Part shown: piece after piece, positions 35,151-47,589 of the stretch | Layout of the letters: each line of letters begins with the position of its first letter | Numbering within the stretch: position 1 is the stretch's first letter | Assembly: GCA_023213395.1 (NCBI GenBank) | Contig: CM041465.1 | Location: forward strand, 100,261,741 to 100,325,740 | Direction of reading: 5' to 3' | DNA length: 64,000 bases | Origin: Cycas panzhihuaensis | Lineage: Eukaryota; Cycadophyta | Translations under genes and position numbers: made by a program | The notes under the pieces: model-generated | The model's database searches: none | The model's input: only the letters and a program-made list of their open reading frames with translations | Told to the model about the DNA's origin: nothing

Positions 35151-37537
35151 TTATTTCCCCCCTAGGGCATCATCTCTTGGTTGATGTGATCCCTCTCCTG
35201 GGGACCACATCCCTCCAAGACTCCTCCTTAGTCTCTAAGAGCCTCTTACTCCACTCTCCTCATGCCGTGGTCTCCTTGGGGTTGTCTTCACTGTGTGGGT
35301 ATATGTCCTGCTCTGCGCCGACCTCGATGCCACCTCATCCACCAGTCTATCGTATTGGGCCTAGATACGATCTTGATCCATCTCTATGCTGCGGACCCTC
35401 TCCTCCATCCCTCTGAGATGCTCCTCCATCACTACTAGCTGGGCGCAGCCCTCCATATCCCTTCTGGCTCTTCCTTGAGCCTCCAGTACCTATACCCAAC
35501 ACTATAGGGCATCCCTCTCATCCTAGATGGTATCCAGCTCTGCTTACTATCATCCCGCATGTGCCTCATGCTCTTGGGACTCTGTAATCCATATGTATCT
35601 CATCCTTAGCAATGGGGTGAATGCTACTATGTGGCCGCTTACCGATCTGGGCTCATTGCCTACCTAGATAGGAGGTTGTCCCTCTGCGTAGGCCCAAGGG
35701 AATATCTCTTAGACTACAGCCTCCACTAGTCTCCAGATATCTATTATACCTGCAATCCAAAATCATGTATCAGTATATGTCCATACGCATATTAAATCAA
35801 AATCAAACTATATACATCTGGCAATCAACAACGATAGGAGAAGGTTATGTCTTACCTGGTGTGACTGCCAACTCCTCTACTCGGGTGACTGCCTCTACCT
35901 TGGGCACTCCATCATCTGCAAGTACCTCCTCCTCCTTAGGTACCTCCTCGGCTACTGCCTCAGCAACTGGGGAATCCCTCCTCTCCTCGGCTAGTGCAGT
36001 TGCCTCTCCGGATCTCCTCACGATCTGCAACCTATGGGCCTGTGTCACTGGACCCCTACTCTCCTCTGTAGCTCTTGATGGACTTACCTCTCTACCTATG
36101 GTCCCTGATGGATGTGCCTCTCCTGCAGCTCATGATGGGCCATCCCCATCACCTCTATTGCACCCTCGTTATCTCCTAGGGGCACTCCTGCCCTGCTTAC
36201 TTCATCGTCGCTATCCCACCTCACTGCTTTGTATGGATCTACTATGTAGTCTATCGTGGTGAGGAGGTCTAGCGATGTGGCCTCCACTAAGTGATGGACA
36301 TGATCCTAGTCCTTAGTCCCTATGAATCTAGTCTGCCACCTGTGCACCATCGGGGCCCATTCTGAAATAGGAGGTGGTCCCCCTGTCAGTGGCACTACTC
36401 CAAAGTGGTCAAAAAACCAACACTGTAATAGAGTACTGTATGACAGTCTACCCCTCCCTGCTACCGAAGTGGTGTCTAACTGTGCGATGAGGTTTGTTGC
36501 TATGAGGGTAGCCCAGTCCATCTGCTCTCCTACCTTGCACTAGCGCACCGTATCCATCCAACCACTTGGAATGTCCCTATAGTTTTGCTTCCAGGATATC
36601 CAGAACGGAATGCATAATGTAATCAGCTTCCTCACCCGAGGAACCCCTGACATCACCATGCTCTAGAGAGGTATCCCTCGCCTCTCCTACTTATCTGAGC
36701 CTGTGAAGAAAGAAGCAACCTCCTTATGTTCTGCCTCATTGCTAGGCAGCGCTCCTAATGTCACTGGCCTCCCTATCACTAGTATACCCAATATCCTCCT
36801 GACATCTCCTGATGTCACTAATACATCCCCCACTTGGGGTAGGTGAAAGACATGTCTTTGCGTGTCCTAGTAGGACACTATATCCACCAACAAGCTTTGA
36901 TCTGATATGTACAGGAGAGTCTTCATGACCTTTAGTAGGCCACATCTCAATAATATCTGCATATCCTCCCGTGACATCATCTCTATGAAACTAAACATAG
37001 CCTTACCTATGTTTGTGCGGTTCTCCACTGCAATCGCAACCTGCAAAATACCATAAAACAAGTCAGAACTTGACCCCTGATCACCCCTCATCCTTTGGAC
37101 TGTCTCTCGGCCTCATTCGGTCGAGATTTGGGGGTAGTTGGGCCCCCATCTTCTTTTTTTAGCAGTTCTTCCTTCGTACTATGCCAAACTTCACGGTACC
37201 ATGAAGTTTAGCCTCGGTCCCGCAGCAAGTGTGGCTCCACGGCAAAGATCGCAGCACCACAATCTTTCTTGGCAGTGAGTGTTACCCCAAAAGGGGTTTC
37301 ACCAAAACCAAAAAAAAATTCTTTCTAGTGGGTCACATCCAGGCCTACTGGGACCAGGGCTACCTAATGCCCCAGTCTGCCTCTCTTTGGGTCTAGTTTG
37401 GACTCCTAGAGATCTTTTTCACCTATATAGGGCCTAAAAATCTATATAAAAAACTACAAAAAGCATTAAACTTCATGTCACGAGATGGGTTATGGTTTCA
37501 AAGATCCACTCACTGCATCTAGTCGAGTGCTCACCAT
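35151..37537 (-). pseudogene. Spliced antisense gene of H, PMD-like protein
   Basis: Exon 1 is 37537-37514 (8 codons, MVSTRLDA) followed by GTGAGT. Intron 1 is 37041-37513 with TATTTTGCAG. Exon 2 is 37040-35856. Intron 2 is 35750-35855, with the best consensus of all copies (CAGGTAAG, TTGCAG). Exon 3 is 35749-35151. Exon 2 shows VENRTNIG, SDQSLLVDIVSY, GERMDWATLIA and LSYSTLLQCWFFDHFG, segments that resemble plant mobile domain proteins. An acidic tail (EEVPKEEE) precedes intron 2, and the last exon ends with a GMWSPGEG motif. Stops and one net frame change make it a pseudogene. Confidence 0.73.
37177..37279. promoter_or_regulatory. Repeat module in intron 1 of the H antisense gene
   Basis: CACGGTACCATGAAGTTTAG, CCACGGCAAAGATCGCAG and CACCACAATCTTTC units. 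Same order of units as in the O intron. Confidence 0.5.
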
Positions 37538-37697
37538 CTCGTCTCTATGATCCCAACAGCTATCTCCTGGCTCTGATCTGACATTCGGATCTCTCTCCGC
37601 ATACCTCCAAAGTTGGGTGGTACTCTACTGCATAAGGGAAGAGCTCTAGATTCATTCAAGAGCCCGTGAAAATGAACTCTATTTTCATCAAATTTCC

Positions 37698-37704
37698 TTA
37701 TATA
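37698..37704 (-). promoter_or_regulatory. TATA box of the H antisense gene
   Basis: CGCCTATATAAGGAAA on the minus strand, about 160 nt upstream of exon 1. The next 526 bases towards the aRNH show no supported gene. Confidence 0.65.
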
Positions 37705-38230
37705 GGCGGGGCCCCTAATGGGCACCTTCTCCATTCCCACTTATGTGGTAACTGTTGAGATTGTTTCTTACCTCCAGTCATCTTTGCCCTCTAGCCCTAT
37801 TTCCCACTGTGCTTCCATAGCCTCTGTTTTTGCTCATTCCTTCAGATGCATTTATGGTACCTTACCAATGCATTTTTTCAAGGCCCTCCTACCTCATTTT
37901 GCATGCATGAGTTTATACTCGTTTGGCGCGTTTCACCATCCTGGACTCGTTTTTGCAGCATGTTCCTACCCTTGGGATCTCCAAAGAGAATGCTCCTTCT
38001 GTTTAGAGTCACTCTTTGCTTTCTTAAGTAACCTTTGGCATCCCAAGGTGCCCTTTTGTCGCCCACTCTCAGCCAGTGGTCAGATAGCCTGCTCCTATCC
38101 TTCAGTAGCCTCATTGCTAGGTCCCCCTACCCTTCATAGCCATTTATTGCTTTCCATATGAGCCTCTTTTACCTCGACTCCTATATTATTGTGCATTTTC
38201 TCTCTACCAAGACATTTTCTCAACTCATAT

Positions 38231-38653
38231 ATGACTCTCTTCATCTTTATTGATGGCAGAAGCTGCGGTAATCCTGGATCTTCTACTGCTGTGTGGATTC
38301 TTCGCAGCCCTTCTAGACATGATTTCCTGTGTTCTAGAATCTTCCTCCCTGAGGCCACCAATAACGAAGCTGAATACATGGCCATTATTGAAGCCCTCAC
38401 TAATACACTATGTTTCCATCATGGATCTATTATTCTTCTTTGTCACTCCTAAGTGGTGGTGTCCCATCTCACCCAGGTTTACCAGGTGTGATGTCCTCAC
38501 TTGAGAGCCCTCGCTTTAACCACCAGATCCCTACTAGCTAATTTCCAATATGTCGACATCTGACACATCCCTCGTGCCCTCAACACTGAGGCAGACAACC
38601 TCGTTCACCTCATCCTTAAGTGCCGCCTTCCTCTCCTTGTTGACTGCCCCTGA
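38231..38653 (+). pseudogene. aRNH: second RNase H of H
   Basis: 423-nt frame starting MTLFIFIDG. The first Asp is kept in FIDGRS, Glu in NNEAEYMA, codon 72 is His (CHS), and the fourth Asp is kept in TEADNL. TAA at codon 74 is shared with O and B2. Further stops lie downstream. Same divergent placement relative to the antisense gene as in O and I. Confidence 0.78.
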
Positions 38654-39060
38654 GACTTGCCTAATTGCTCTATCACCCAAGTCTTAGGTTGTTATGCATA
38701 TCACTTTGTGATACATTTGCACCTCCAAAATCTAGCTGCTAATGAGGTTAAACTATGGCGACCACTAGGTTTGCTCATTCACCTGATATCATCATGCACT
38801 TCTCTTTGCACTCTCATGATGGGGGCAGCTCCCTCATCTTTCTTAGCTTCCAATTGATTCCCGGGTGGCACATAGGTAGCCCCTATGTTGTCTCCACCCT
38901 TGTCCTTGTATCCACGCATTTCGCCATGACACTTTCCGGCACCCTTAACTCTTGTTATGATCATGATTTATATATATATATATATACATACATGTGCTAC
39001 TGATAGTTTTATTTCCAGCATTCACCATTGCACCATGCTTCTGAGTAGCGAGGCTCTACT

Positions 39061-39073
39061 GTTAAGGGGGTAG
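39061..39073 (+). other. Polypurine tract of H
   Basis: TTAAGGGGGTAG directly before TGTTTCC of the LTR. Confidence 0.7.
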
Positions 39074-41848
39074 TGTTTCCTGGCTACTGGGAATGGATAC
39101 AAACAAGTTGACTTAGGTAAGCACAGGTATGATTCTTCCTTTTCACTTCTACAGTTTCTTTGGAAAGATTGACAGAAATATTACCTCATTGCATGATTGA
39201 CTGCTTCATTTGTATGATCACCTTACATCAATTTGGCTTGATCATACTGCTTACCGTATTGTGAGCCTATGACAACCAGCGGGACCTACCTTTCCATAAG
39301 GTAGGCATCCCCATGGCACTCTATGACCTTTCGCACTACCTCCACATTGCCTTAAGCCTCACATGATTTGTATGACCCGCTCATACCCTGACCTCGCGTC
39401 TTTAGCTTGATGTTTCTGGGACCTTTAGCCCTTGATACTACTTTTGGTCTTGTTCACATATCTTCCGAACTATCCCTAGCCTCCTGGACAAGAGGGCTAA
39501 CCCCTCCTTGGCCTGCCACATCATCTTTTAAGGCTCTTAGAATCCAGATTATTGCCATTATGGCTTTCTAGTCCCACACCGCTGTAAACTAAGCGGTACT
39601 GCAAAGTTTACCACGGTGCGACTGTTACAACTTATGTTTTTAATCTGATGTGACAATTCTTACCTTTTTCATGGAATTGCCATGTGGCCACTCATCCAAC
39701 TTAGCCCTATTCATGCCCTAAACACTTGATTAGGGTTGATATAGGTATAAAACCTAAAAAGGCCATCATTTTACCTCTCTTGGCTCTCCAACTTAACTTT
39801 CTATTGATGCAGTTTCTGCTCTTTCCTTCCTTCCTTCCATAAGTGCATCTCTAATCCTGCATTTCTTGCTGCTCCAAACCAGGATCCACCTACAATAACT
39901 CTTCTCTATGGTGGGAAGCTCCCTTCCAAGCACTCTCAAGCAAGTTTTGCATGGTTCTCCTTCAAATACGCCCCAGCAAGTGTCTCCTATGGCTACCCTT
40001 AGGGAAACCTCTTGCAAAACCCTATAGGAAATCTTCTTTCTCACTGGTTGTAGGGCATATCTACCCTAGACTCAGCCTAGTAGGTACCTTAGGTCTTATT
40101 TTCAGTGTTTATTGTGTATTATTTCCATATTATACTCATATTTAAATGTATTTTCCTATTCTCTTCCTGTTTGGCTATAGTAAACGTTGTTTCCTTTAAG
40201 TTTAGTCTTATATCTTTAGATTTCCACCATTTCTTTGCTAGTTTTCCTCAAGAAAGTAGTAGGAGAAGGCTTACAAAGGCTGGTTGAAAAGAGTAAGATG
40301 AGATCCTTCCCACTTAGGCCTACTGCCTAAGGGCAACCCCCTTCCCATATTTCTTCTCCTGCTCCATGCTTTCCTTGGGTTAACTAGGAGAAGGTGGAGC
40401 TTAGGCCTACTCTGGATTATCAGCATGTGCAACCCTTGAGGTGCTAATTCCATGCTTGCACGCCTCCCTATTAGGCCCTCTTTGTACCCCTAACATTACT
40501 TGGCATCCCTTTAGAGTCTTGGTTGAGGCTTGCATGATGGGTCACTGTCCATAGTGACTCTGTTGTTGTGATACCTCCCCAACATCTTGCTACACATATT
40601 CTTGTCTTTGTTGGCTATCATAACTTCCTATTTGTCCCTACCTTAATGTGCTAAAAGGCTGCGTGGAAAACCTAGTGGAGGGTTTTGCCATCTTGAGGCT
40701 TCCCTTCCCTTTTTCTTGCTTGATGTGTATGGTTGCTTAAGGAAAGTTGAAGTTGTCTATAGGAGTAATTTCTCTAATTTAAACATAATGTTTTAATACA
40801 TACATTACATATATTTGCATATATATAGAGCCCTTCTTGTAGCCCTTCTTAGAAGGGATATTCTCTTGTGTGTGTAGGTTTGAGGAGGCATTTCATGAAG
40901 GGAAAAGATGTCTGGATTTAGGTAAGCTTTGCTCTCTTTTTTCTTCACTTCATTTGCTTCCTTTTTATTTCGCTTGCTTTTCATAAGGGGAAGGGAAGGA
41001 AGCCCCTATCCTCTGCATCAATCTTTGTCACTCATCAACTAACCAGCGAGAGGGTACACATTACACACAAGCGAGGTCCTTCATTGACTACCATGCTTCA
41101 CTAGGTACGCTCTGTCCGTCTTTCATCATTTCCCATCCTCTTTTCTTTTACATAAGAATCTATTATCTTAGTCCAATATATCACATAAGAGTAAAAAGGA
41201 AGAAAATAATTAGCCACTTGCATCCCTTGCATAAAGAATGTTGCATGCTTGCTTTCTTTCATAGGGAAAGGCATAGTAGGAAGTGTATTCCTCCTTCTTT
41301 CTCCTACCCATCCTAAGAATACCTCGTAGATGCATTTCATTTAGCTTGTATGATTGCGCATGAAATGCTTGTACTTCCTTTTGCTTTCTTTTGAACTTTG
41401 CTTATTGAGTGAAAAGAGAGGAAAAGAAAGAATTCCCCATTTGTCTATTTCTTGTCCCTTCCCTTAGTTGTATTTGTCTAAGTCAAATAAATCTAGGGAA
41501 GCCTATTCACATTCACCTTAGGCTCTTCACCTTATCAGCTTTGTTTCTCCTTCGATATAGGGAAAACCCATCAAGGATTCCTCTTTTCCCTTCTGGCCAT
41601 CCAAGGGTGGGAGGACCTTCCTCTTGAGACCATCCAGGCTGCCCCCTCGTATGTGTTTTCCCTCTCAGATCGAAGGCTACTACAAGGTAGTTAGGTGCCA
41701 TTTGTGGGTCCCAAATGCGTGCTCCGATGCACGGGCACCCTGTGTGGTAATCTCCTTGCTTATAGGTCCTTACCCGCACCTTCATCATCAATTATTGACT
41801 ACCATCATTCCTATTGAGCATAGTGACTATTCTGTAGATGTGCATCCA
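39074..41848 (+). repeat. 3' LTR of H
   Basis: 2,775 bp from TGTTTCCTGG to GCATCCA. The module is at 39574-39624 (AGCGGTACTGCAAAGTTTACC) and a TATAAAA box at 39746-39752. The 5' LTR lies outside the window. The subtype is close to B1 and B2, which start TGTTTCCTGGC and continue with GGATAC. Confidence 0.88.
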
Positions 41849-41853
41849 AGGAG

Positions 41854-43150
41854 CATCATGTTTTAATTAGAGATCATGAACTAAATAACATAGCTAAACT
41901 ATTTCATATATATCTATCATTGTTGCCTTATATTTTGCTTCAATTGTCGATAAAGAGATGGTATTTTATCTTTTAGTACTCCATTCTATAGAGGCTAAAC
42001 CCAAACTGAAAGTATATCTAGATGTAGATTTTATGTCATTAACATCACTTACCTAATCTATATCTACTTAACCTAAAATTTGATAAGGGTTTATAATATA
42101 ACCCATAATCTATAGTGCCCTTTAGATACCTTAGAATTTTTTTAGCTGCTTACTAATGTGTAATTTTAGGATCTTGCATAAACCTTAACACAATAATAAT
42201 TGCATGCATCATATATAGTCATGTTAAAATCAAATAAATTAAGCTTCTAGTCAATTATCTATATAATGTAGGATCAATAAAAGTTGAGTTATTAAGTTTG
42301 GGCAATTTGATTCCAACTTCTGTTTATGTGGCTAATGCTTTATAGTCATTCATCTTAAACTTTTAGAGTAAATCCAAGGTATATTTCCTTTAGAAAATAA
42401 AGATGTCATCCTCATCTTGCCATACTACTAATCCTAGGAAGTAATGCATTGGTCCTAATCCTATCATTTTGAATTCCTTGCATATATCATCCTTAAACTT
42501 TTGGGAAAGATAGGAGTCATTTCCTGTATAAATCAAATCATCAATATAGAGTCCCATAATTAATATAGAGTCTCCATCAATTTTGATATATAAGTTTAGA
42601 TCTGATTAGGTTCTCTCAAATCCTTGATCTCTAAAGTACTTTATCTATCCTAAAGTACCATGCTCTAGGTGCTTATTTCAATCCATAAAGTACCTTTTTA
42701 AGTTGTACACTTTGTTCTCTCCTCCCCTAACTTCAAAATCTTTTAGTTGTTGAACATATATTTCTTTTTCAATATAGCCATTGAGAAAAGTGCTTTTAAC
42801 ATCTATTTGGTGAATATCCTAACCTTTTTGGGCTACTAGGTTTAGCATCATTTAAACAGTCTCCATTCTAGCAACAAGAGTAAAGGTTTCATTATAATCA
42901 ATGTCTTCTCTTTGTATATAGCCCTTAGCAATAAGTCTTACCTTATGTTTATTAATGGACCTATTAGATCTAAACTTGGTCTTATAGATCCATTTAGTTC
43001 TAATGGCTATCTTATTAGGAGGAAGATCAACAAGTTCCCATGTATCATTCTTGACTATAGAGTTATACTTATCTTCCATAGTATTTCTCCAATCATCTTG
43101 AGTATTTGTCTCTTCAAAAGTGTAAGGCTCATTAGCTTCTATTACTTGAC
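41854..43150 (-). pseudogene. Reverse transcriptase and RNase H of C1
   Basis: Reverse transcriptase starts with VKNDTWELVDLP, IAIRTKWIYKTK and ETFTLVARMET, and the catalytic YIDD lies at 42537-42548 in the context LYIDDLIYTG. RNase H reads SLSTIEAKYKAT, then EIV-stop-LCYLVHDL and KHDAP. The last codons visible abut the H LTR; relatives continue with a Lys/Asp-rich motif, which must lie on the far side of H. Only 42852-43079 is an uninterrupted frame. Many stops elsewhere. Confidence 0.8.
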
Positions 43151-43262
43151 TTATGAGGGTAAAGTTGATTCAACTTAAATGAGTAGATCTCCTTTCAAAG
43201 TTATTATCCAATATATTATACAAGTCATGGCCTCTTTAGACCTATTTAGGAAATCTTTAAGA

Positions 43263-44473
43263 TTAAGTAGAGGTTTCCTCATCACTTGGCCTTGGGTCTA
43301 GTCTAGATGGCATATATGTAGACTTTAGAGATTGATCAAAGTTAATTACAATATTATTGCCTTTATCTTGGTCAAAGTCTAGTTGATAATAGTCATCTTC
43401 CTTAAATACAACATCTCTGCTAATAATAACCTTCATTTCCTTTGGATCATATACCTTATAGGATTTAAACGCATTACTATGTCCAATAAATATGCACTTT
43501 ATACTCTTATCATCAAGTTTAGTCCTTTTCTGTTCTAGAATATAGGCAAAAGCAAGGCATCCAAATACTCTCAAGTGGTAAATTCTAGGTTTGTGACATG
43601 TCCATGTTTTTTCTAGTGTCATCCACCTAAGGGATTTAGTGGTACATCTATTTAGGGGATATATTATAGTATGGATAGGTTCTATCCAAAATGTATATCT
43701 TAATTTCTTATTCTTAAGCATGTACCTATCCATTTCGACTATAGTGTAATTTTTACGTTTAGCTACCCCATTCTCTTTGGAGTGTAGGGATTTGTATGAT
43801 GTATTCTAATGCTATGGTAGGTATAATAAGTATTGAACTCATTGGAAATAAACTCTCCCCTATTATTTAACCTTAGGAAAAGTATTTTATAGTCACTTTG
43901 CTTCTTCATAAAGGTTTTGAAATCCACAAAGCACTAAAATGCATTTAATTTAAATTTTAAAAAGTAGACCCATGTCTTCCTTATATAACCATCAAGAAAA
44001 GTAAGGAAATGTTTTGCTCCTACTAGAGATTGGATGTCTATTATACCATAAAGATCTATGTAAATTAGTTAAAGTGGCCCCTTAGCTCTATAGCTTCCTT
44101 TTAAAAGGCTCTCTCTATGTTGTTTTCCTAAGAGGCATCCCTCATATATGTCTTTTCCAGCTTTAATTTGCAGTAGACCTTTAACTATATTCATCATGTT
44201 CATGAGGGATAGGCTTCCATAGTTTAAGTGGTCAAACCTTTTATATTACATATCACTATCTATATTGATCAATGTCTTCAATGCATAATTATCTGAACGG
44301 GGTATGACTAACTCGAAGAGTCTATCTCTAGTCATCTTACCTTTGGTACCAACTGCTTTGGTTTTCTTTTTATCCTTGATGGTATACCATTTTCAAACAT
44401 AACCTTATAATATTTTTCCATCATCTATCCCACAGATAGGAGATTCTTCTTGAGTGATGGAACATGGAGGATA
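43263..44473 (-). pseudogene. Integrase and GAG-pre-integrase of C1
   Basis: From the 5' side: LHVPSLKKNLLSVG at the C2 border, then a GAG-pre-integrase segment (FDHLNYGSLSL, CLLGKQHRESL), the integrase core (KTWVYFLK, LNNRGEF where relatives have DNGGEF, YTPKRMG) and the C-terminal part (43263-43733) with RVFGCLAFAY, IFIGHSNAFKSYKVYDP and ISRDVVF. Only the last block is an open frame of 156 codons. Confidence 0.82.
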
Positions 44474-45131
44474 TGTTAGATAATATGACAATATTGTTTT
44501 AGAGGCTAAAATTTTAACAAGTTGGTAGTGTGGTTTCCCCGCTAAACTTTTGTGGGGCAATCCAAAGGGGACAAGAACTCCCCTTAGCCAGGGGTATGGG
44601 GGGAGTCAAAATCCCCCCCACAAAGAGAGGGTTTGGGGGTGGTAGCCTCTAACCCAAAAAACTAACACTAAAAATTATATTAAATTATAAAGAGAATTAG
44701 GGTCATTTAATCAAAATACCCCAGATTCGATGGTCAAGATTTGTGCCTTGTATGACTCTCTCATATAGCCTGATTTAGGGTGTTTTTTTATTATGTTAAT
44801 AGTGTTTAATATATTGAATATACTGTATTGAGTAGAGGTGGTTGTTTATTATTACTATGAGCATTCTACTACAGATTATATATATTTCTCCATTCTTGGA
44901 TAATAAAGATCAATACCTTTCCTATGTGGATATATTCCTAGCAGACTACTAGGGTTTTACCATATTATATTAGGTGTATATATGATGCTTTGGCTTTCTA
45001 ATTCATTTATTATATTATCTTTAGTTTAAGAACTTGTATGTTAAATTTTAATTTTGATTCCTATAACTAGTTGTAAATTTGTTTAGATCTTGGTGGCAAT
45101 TTCTGGTTATTGGGACTTAGTTTTCTCAACA
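44474..45131 (+). repeat. 5' LTR of C2
   Basis: 658 bp, TGTTAGATAAT to CTCAACA, matching 49179-49846. GC-rich runs (GGGGGGAG, CCCCCCCAC) near 44600 are part of it. Confidence 0.9.
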
Positions 45132-45133
45132 AG

Positions 45134-45145
45134 TGGTATTAGAGC
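45134..45145 (+). other. Primer binding site of C2
   Basis: TGGTATTAGAGC, one mismatch from TGGTATCAGAGC, the complement of initiator tRNA-Met typical of plant Copia elements. Confidence 0.88.
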
Positions 45146-45204
45146 TACTTTTATTTTTACATTGAGTTTGTAAAGGTTTTACTATCGACTCTTTTCTATA
45201 CCAA

Positions 45205-45960
45205 ATGGAAAAACTAATTAATGCAAAGTTTGAGGTGGAGAAATTCAATACCATAAATAATTTTGAGTTATAAAAGATAAAAGTATATGATGTTCTGGTA
45301 TAACAAGGTTTATACAAAGCTCTTACAAGAAAATCCAAGAAACCTATGGGGATAGATGATGATGAATGGGATGACCTAGATAAAAGGGCTCTTAGTATAA
45401 TATGATTGTGCTTGGTAGATGAAGTTCTATTTAACATTGCATGGGAGAAGACAACAATAGAAATATGGACCCAGTTAGAAGTCTTATACATGACCAAATC
45501 GGTGACTAATTAAACCTACTTGAAGAAGCAGCTATACTCATTGTAGATGAAGGAAGGTACAAAAATTACTGATTATTTAAATATTTTCAATACTCTTATT
45601 TATCAGTTAGCTAGTATCAATGTCATGATTAAGGATGAGGATAAGGTTGATACCTTATTATCTTCATTACTAGAATCTTGGGATAATATTATCACCTCAA
45701 TTAGATTTAGCACTATGGATGAATTAGACTATGATTCTATTATGAGTGCTTTACTGGTGGAAGAAGTGAGGAAGAAGTCCAGTCTTGAATCCTCCACACT
45801 AGAAGCTATGATAGCAAGGGTCAAAATAATTAAGAGAGGACAAAGCTCCAAAGACACATCGAGGTCAAAGTTAAAAGGCAAGAAGGGTAAGCTCAGATAT
45901 TGGCATTATAATAAGATAGGTCACCTCAAGAAGGATTGCTACAAAAGGAAGGAGTTCTAG
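45205..45960 (+). pseudogene. gag of C2
   Basis: Copia gag of about 250 codons starting MEKLINAKFEVEKF, with DEWDDLDKRAL, IEIWTQLEVLYM and a C-terminal UBN2-like part (MKEGTKITDYLN, DTLLSSLLESWD). The zinc knuckle near 45894 reads YWHYNKIGHLKKDC, so both first cysteines of CxxCx4Hx4C have become tyrosine. Stops occur in the first third; 45547-45960 is open. Confidence 0.85.
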
Positions 45961-46308
45961 AAAAAGGAAGATCCTACAAAGGAGGTTAATCAGGTGGAGT
46001 CGAATCAAGGTATGGATAATGATATCCTAGTTGCTTGTAATATTTACCATTATCATCATGACCGGTTATTGGATTCAGGTGCTTCACACCATATGTATCC
46101 ACGTAAGAATTGGTTTTCATCGTACCAACTTCTTGATTGCAGTGACTTGCTTATGGGAAATAAAGTTTCCTATAAGATAGTGGATATTGGTAGCATTAGA
46201 ATTAAAATATTCAATGATATAGTGAGAATATTAACTAAAGTTACATTTGTACCTATTTTAAAAAGGAATCTAATTTCCTTGGGTGAACTAGATTATGGTG
46301 GTTTTTAG
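45961..46308 (+). pseudogene. Protease of C2
   Basis: Copia retropepsin with an intact active-site motif LLDSGASHHM near 46065-46095, then VPILKRNLISLGEL at its end. The block is open from 45994 to 46308. It is continuous in frame with gag apart from a stop at 45958-45960. Confidence 0.85.
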
Positions 46309-47300
46309 AACATAGATCATGAAGGAGTCTCGAAGATATCAAAGGGTGCCTTGGTTATTATGAAAGCCTTAAAGAAAGGAAACCTTTACATTTCAGTGGG
46401 AAGTACAGATTTCAGCCATGCAACTACAATATCAAAGACTGTAGAACATCCAACTTAGTTGTAACATTAAAGACTTGGGCACATGAGTGAGAGAGGACTT
46501 TTAAGTATTGATGAACTATAAGTTACTTTCTAACTTGAAACTTTTAGATTTAGCTTTTTGTAAACATTATATTTTTGAAAAGTAGTATAGACTCAAGTTT
46601 AAAGTAGGGAGTCACACTAGTAAAGGTATTCTGGATTACATACATTTAGATGTGTAGGGACTAGCCCCTATAATATCTTATGGAGGATCATTGTACTTTG
46701 TCATATTTATAGATGATTATTCTAGAAATGTATGGGTCTATTTTTTTAAAAGGAAATCTAAAATTTTTAGTGTGTTTAAGTAGCTTAAGACTCTAGATGA
46801 GAAGAGTACCAGTAGGTCAATCAAATGTTTAAGAACTGACAATGGAGGTGAGTTTAACTCTTTGGATTTTAAGAACTATTATAAGGAAGCTAGGATCGAA
46901 GGCATAAAACCATTATCTATACTCCATAATAGAATAGGTATAGTTGAGTGCATGAATAAGAAACTCTTAGAAAGAGTGAGAAGCATACTAAGTAATATAG
47001 GAGGGGTGCAAGGCTTATGGGTAGAAGCTATTTAGATAACTTATTATTTAGTGAATATGTCACCATCACTTGTAATAGATTGTAAGATTCCTGAAGAGGT
47101 ATGGATTGGACATCTATGTGACTATTCAAATTTGAAAGTGTTTAGTTGTGATGCTTATGCCTTGACTAATAAAAGTCAACATTCAAAGTTAGACCCAAAA
47201 TCCAAGAGATATATCTTTATTAGTTATGTAATAGAGATGGTGTGAAGGGATACAGGTTGTAGGATCATACTACCTACAAAATCATTATTAATAGAGATGT
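46309..47300 (+). pseudogene. Integrase of C2
   Basis: GAG-pre-integrase relic RLGHMSERGL, then DYIHLDV, VIFIDDYSRNVWVYFFK, the second catalytic site LRTDNGGEF, then GIVECMNKKLLERVR retaining the third acidic residue, and the C-terminal block LKVFSCDAYA, KLDPKSKRYIF. Many stops (Trp and Gln codons to TAG or TAA). Only 47051-47245 is open. Confidence 0.82.
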
Positions 47301-47589
47301 TTTGTTTGATGAATTTCTCTTTCTAAAATTAGATAATATAGAAATTAAAGTGAAATAGGAGCAAAAAACTAAACATCAATAGGTCAATCTTGAGAACCAA
47401 CCATTTTTGGAAACAAAAGAGAAAGAAGATCTTTCTAAAGATGAATCTATAATAGATTTACAAGAGTATGTAGACACTCCTCCACTAACTATTAGAAAAT
47501 CTACATGAATTAGTCATCTACCTAATAAGTATAACTCTTCTATTTCTATTGCTTTAGTTTCTAATCATGATGAGCCTACATACTATTAA

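Larger units (their letters stand above)
34564..41848 (+). mobile_element. H, right visible fragment (Ty3/Gypsy, Tat-like)
   Basis: Continuation of H after O. It starts with the GGTTC target copy, then the post-integrase spacer, antisense gene, aRNH, polypurine tract and 3' LTR. Its end at 41848 abuts the RNase H of Copia element C1, read in the opposite direction, so H inserted into C1. The flanking AGGAG (41849-41853) is the likely target copy; its partner lies before the window. Confidence 0.9.
41849..44473 (-). mobile_element. C1, left visible fragment (Ty1/Copia)
   Basis: Minus-strand Copia element that hosts H, C2 and B2. This piece carries RNase H, reverse transcriptase, integrase and GAG-pre-integrase, in that order with rising coordinates. 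It is cut by H at 41848 and by C2 at 44473, and resumes at 49852 after C2. Both LTRs lie outside the window. Confidence 0.85.

Noticed and set aside
42912-43178. 88-codon plus-strand frame in C1
   Set aside because: Antisense of Copia reverse transcriptase.
44580-44640. GC-rich hairpin-like runs in the C2 LTR, considered as a terminator or separate repeat
   Set aside because: The same runs recur in the other C2 LTR (49260-49350), so they are LTR sequence with no evidence of a separate function.
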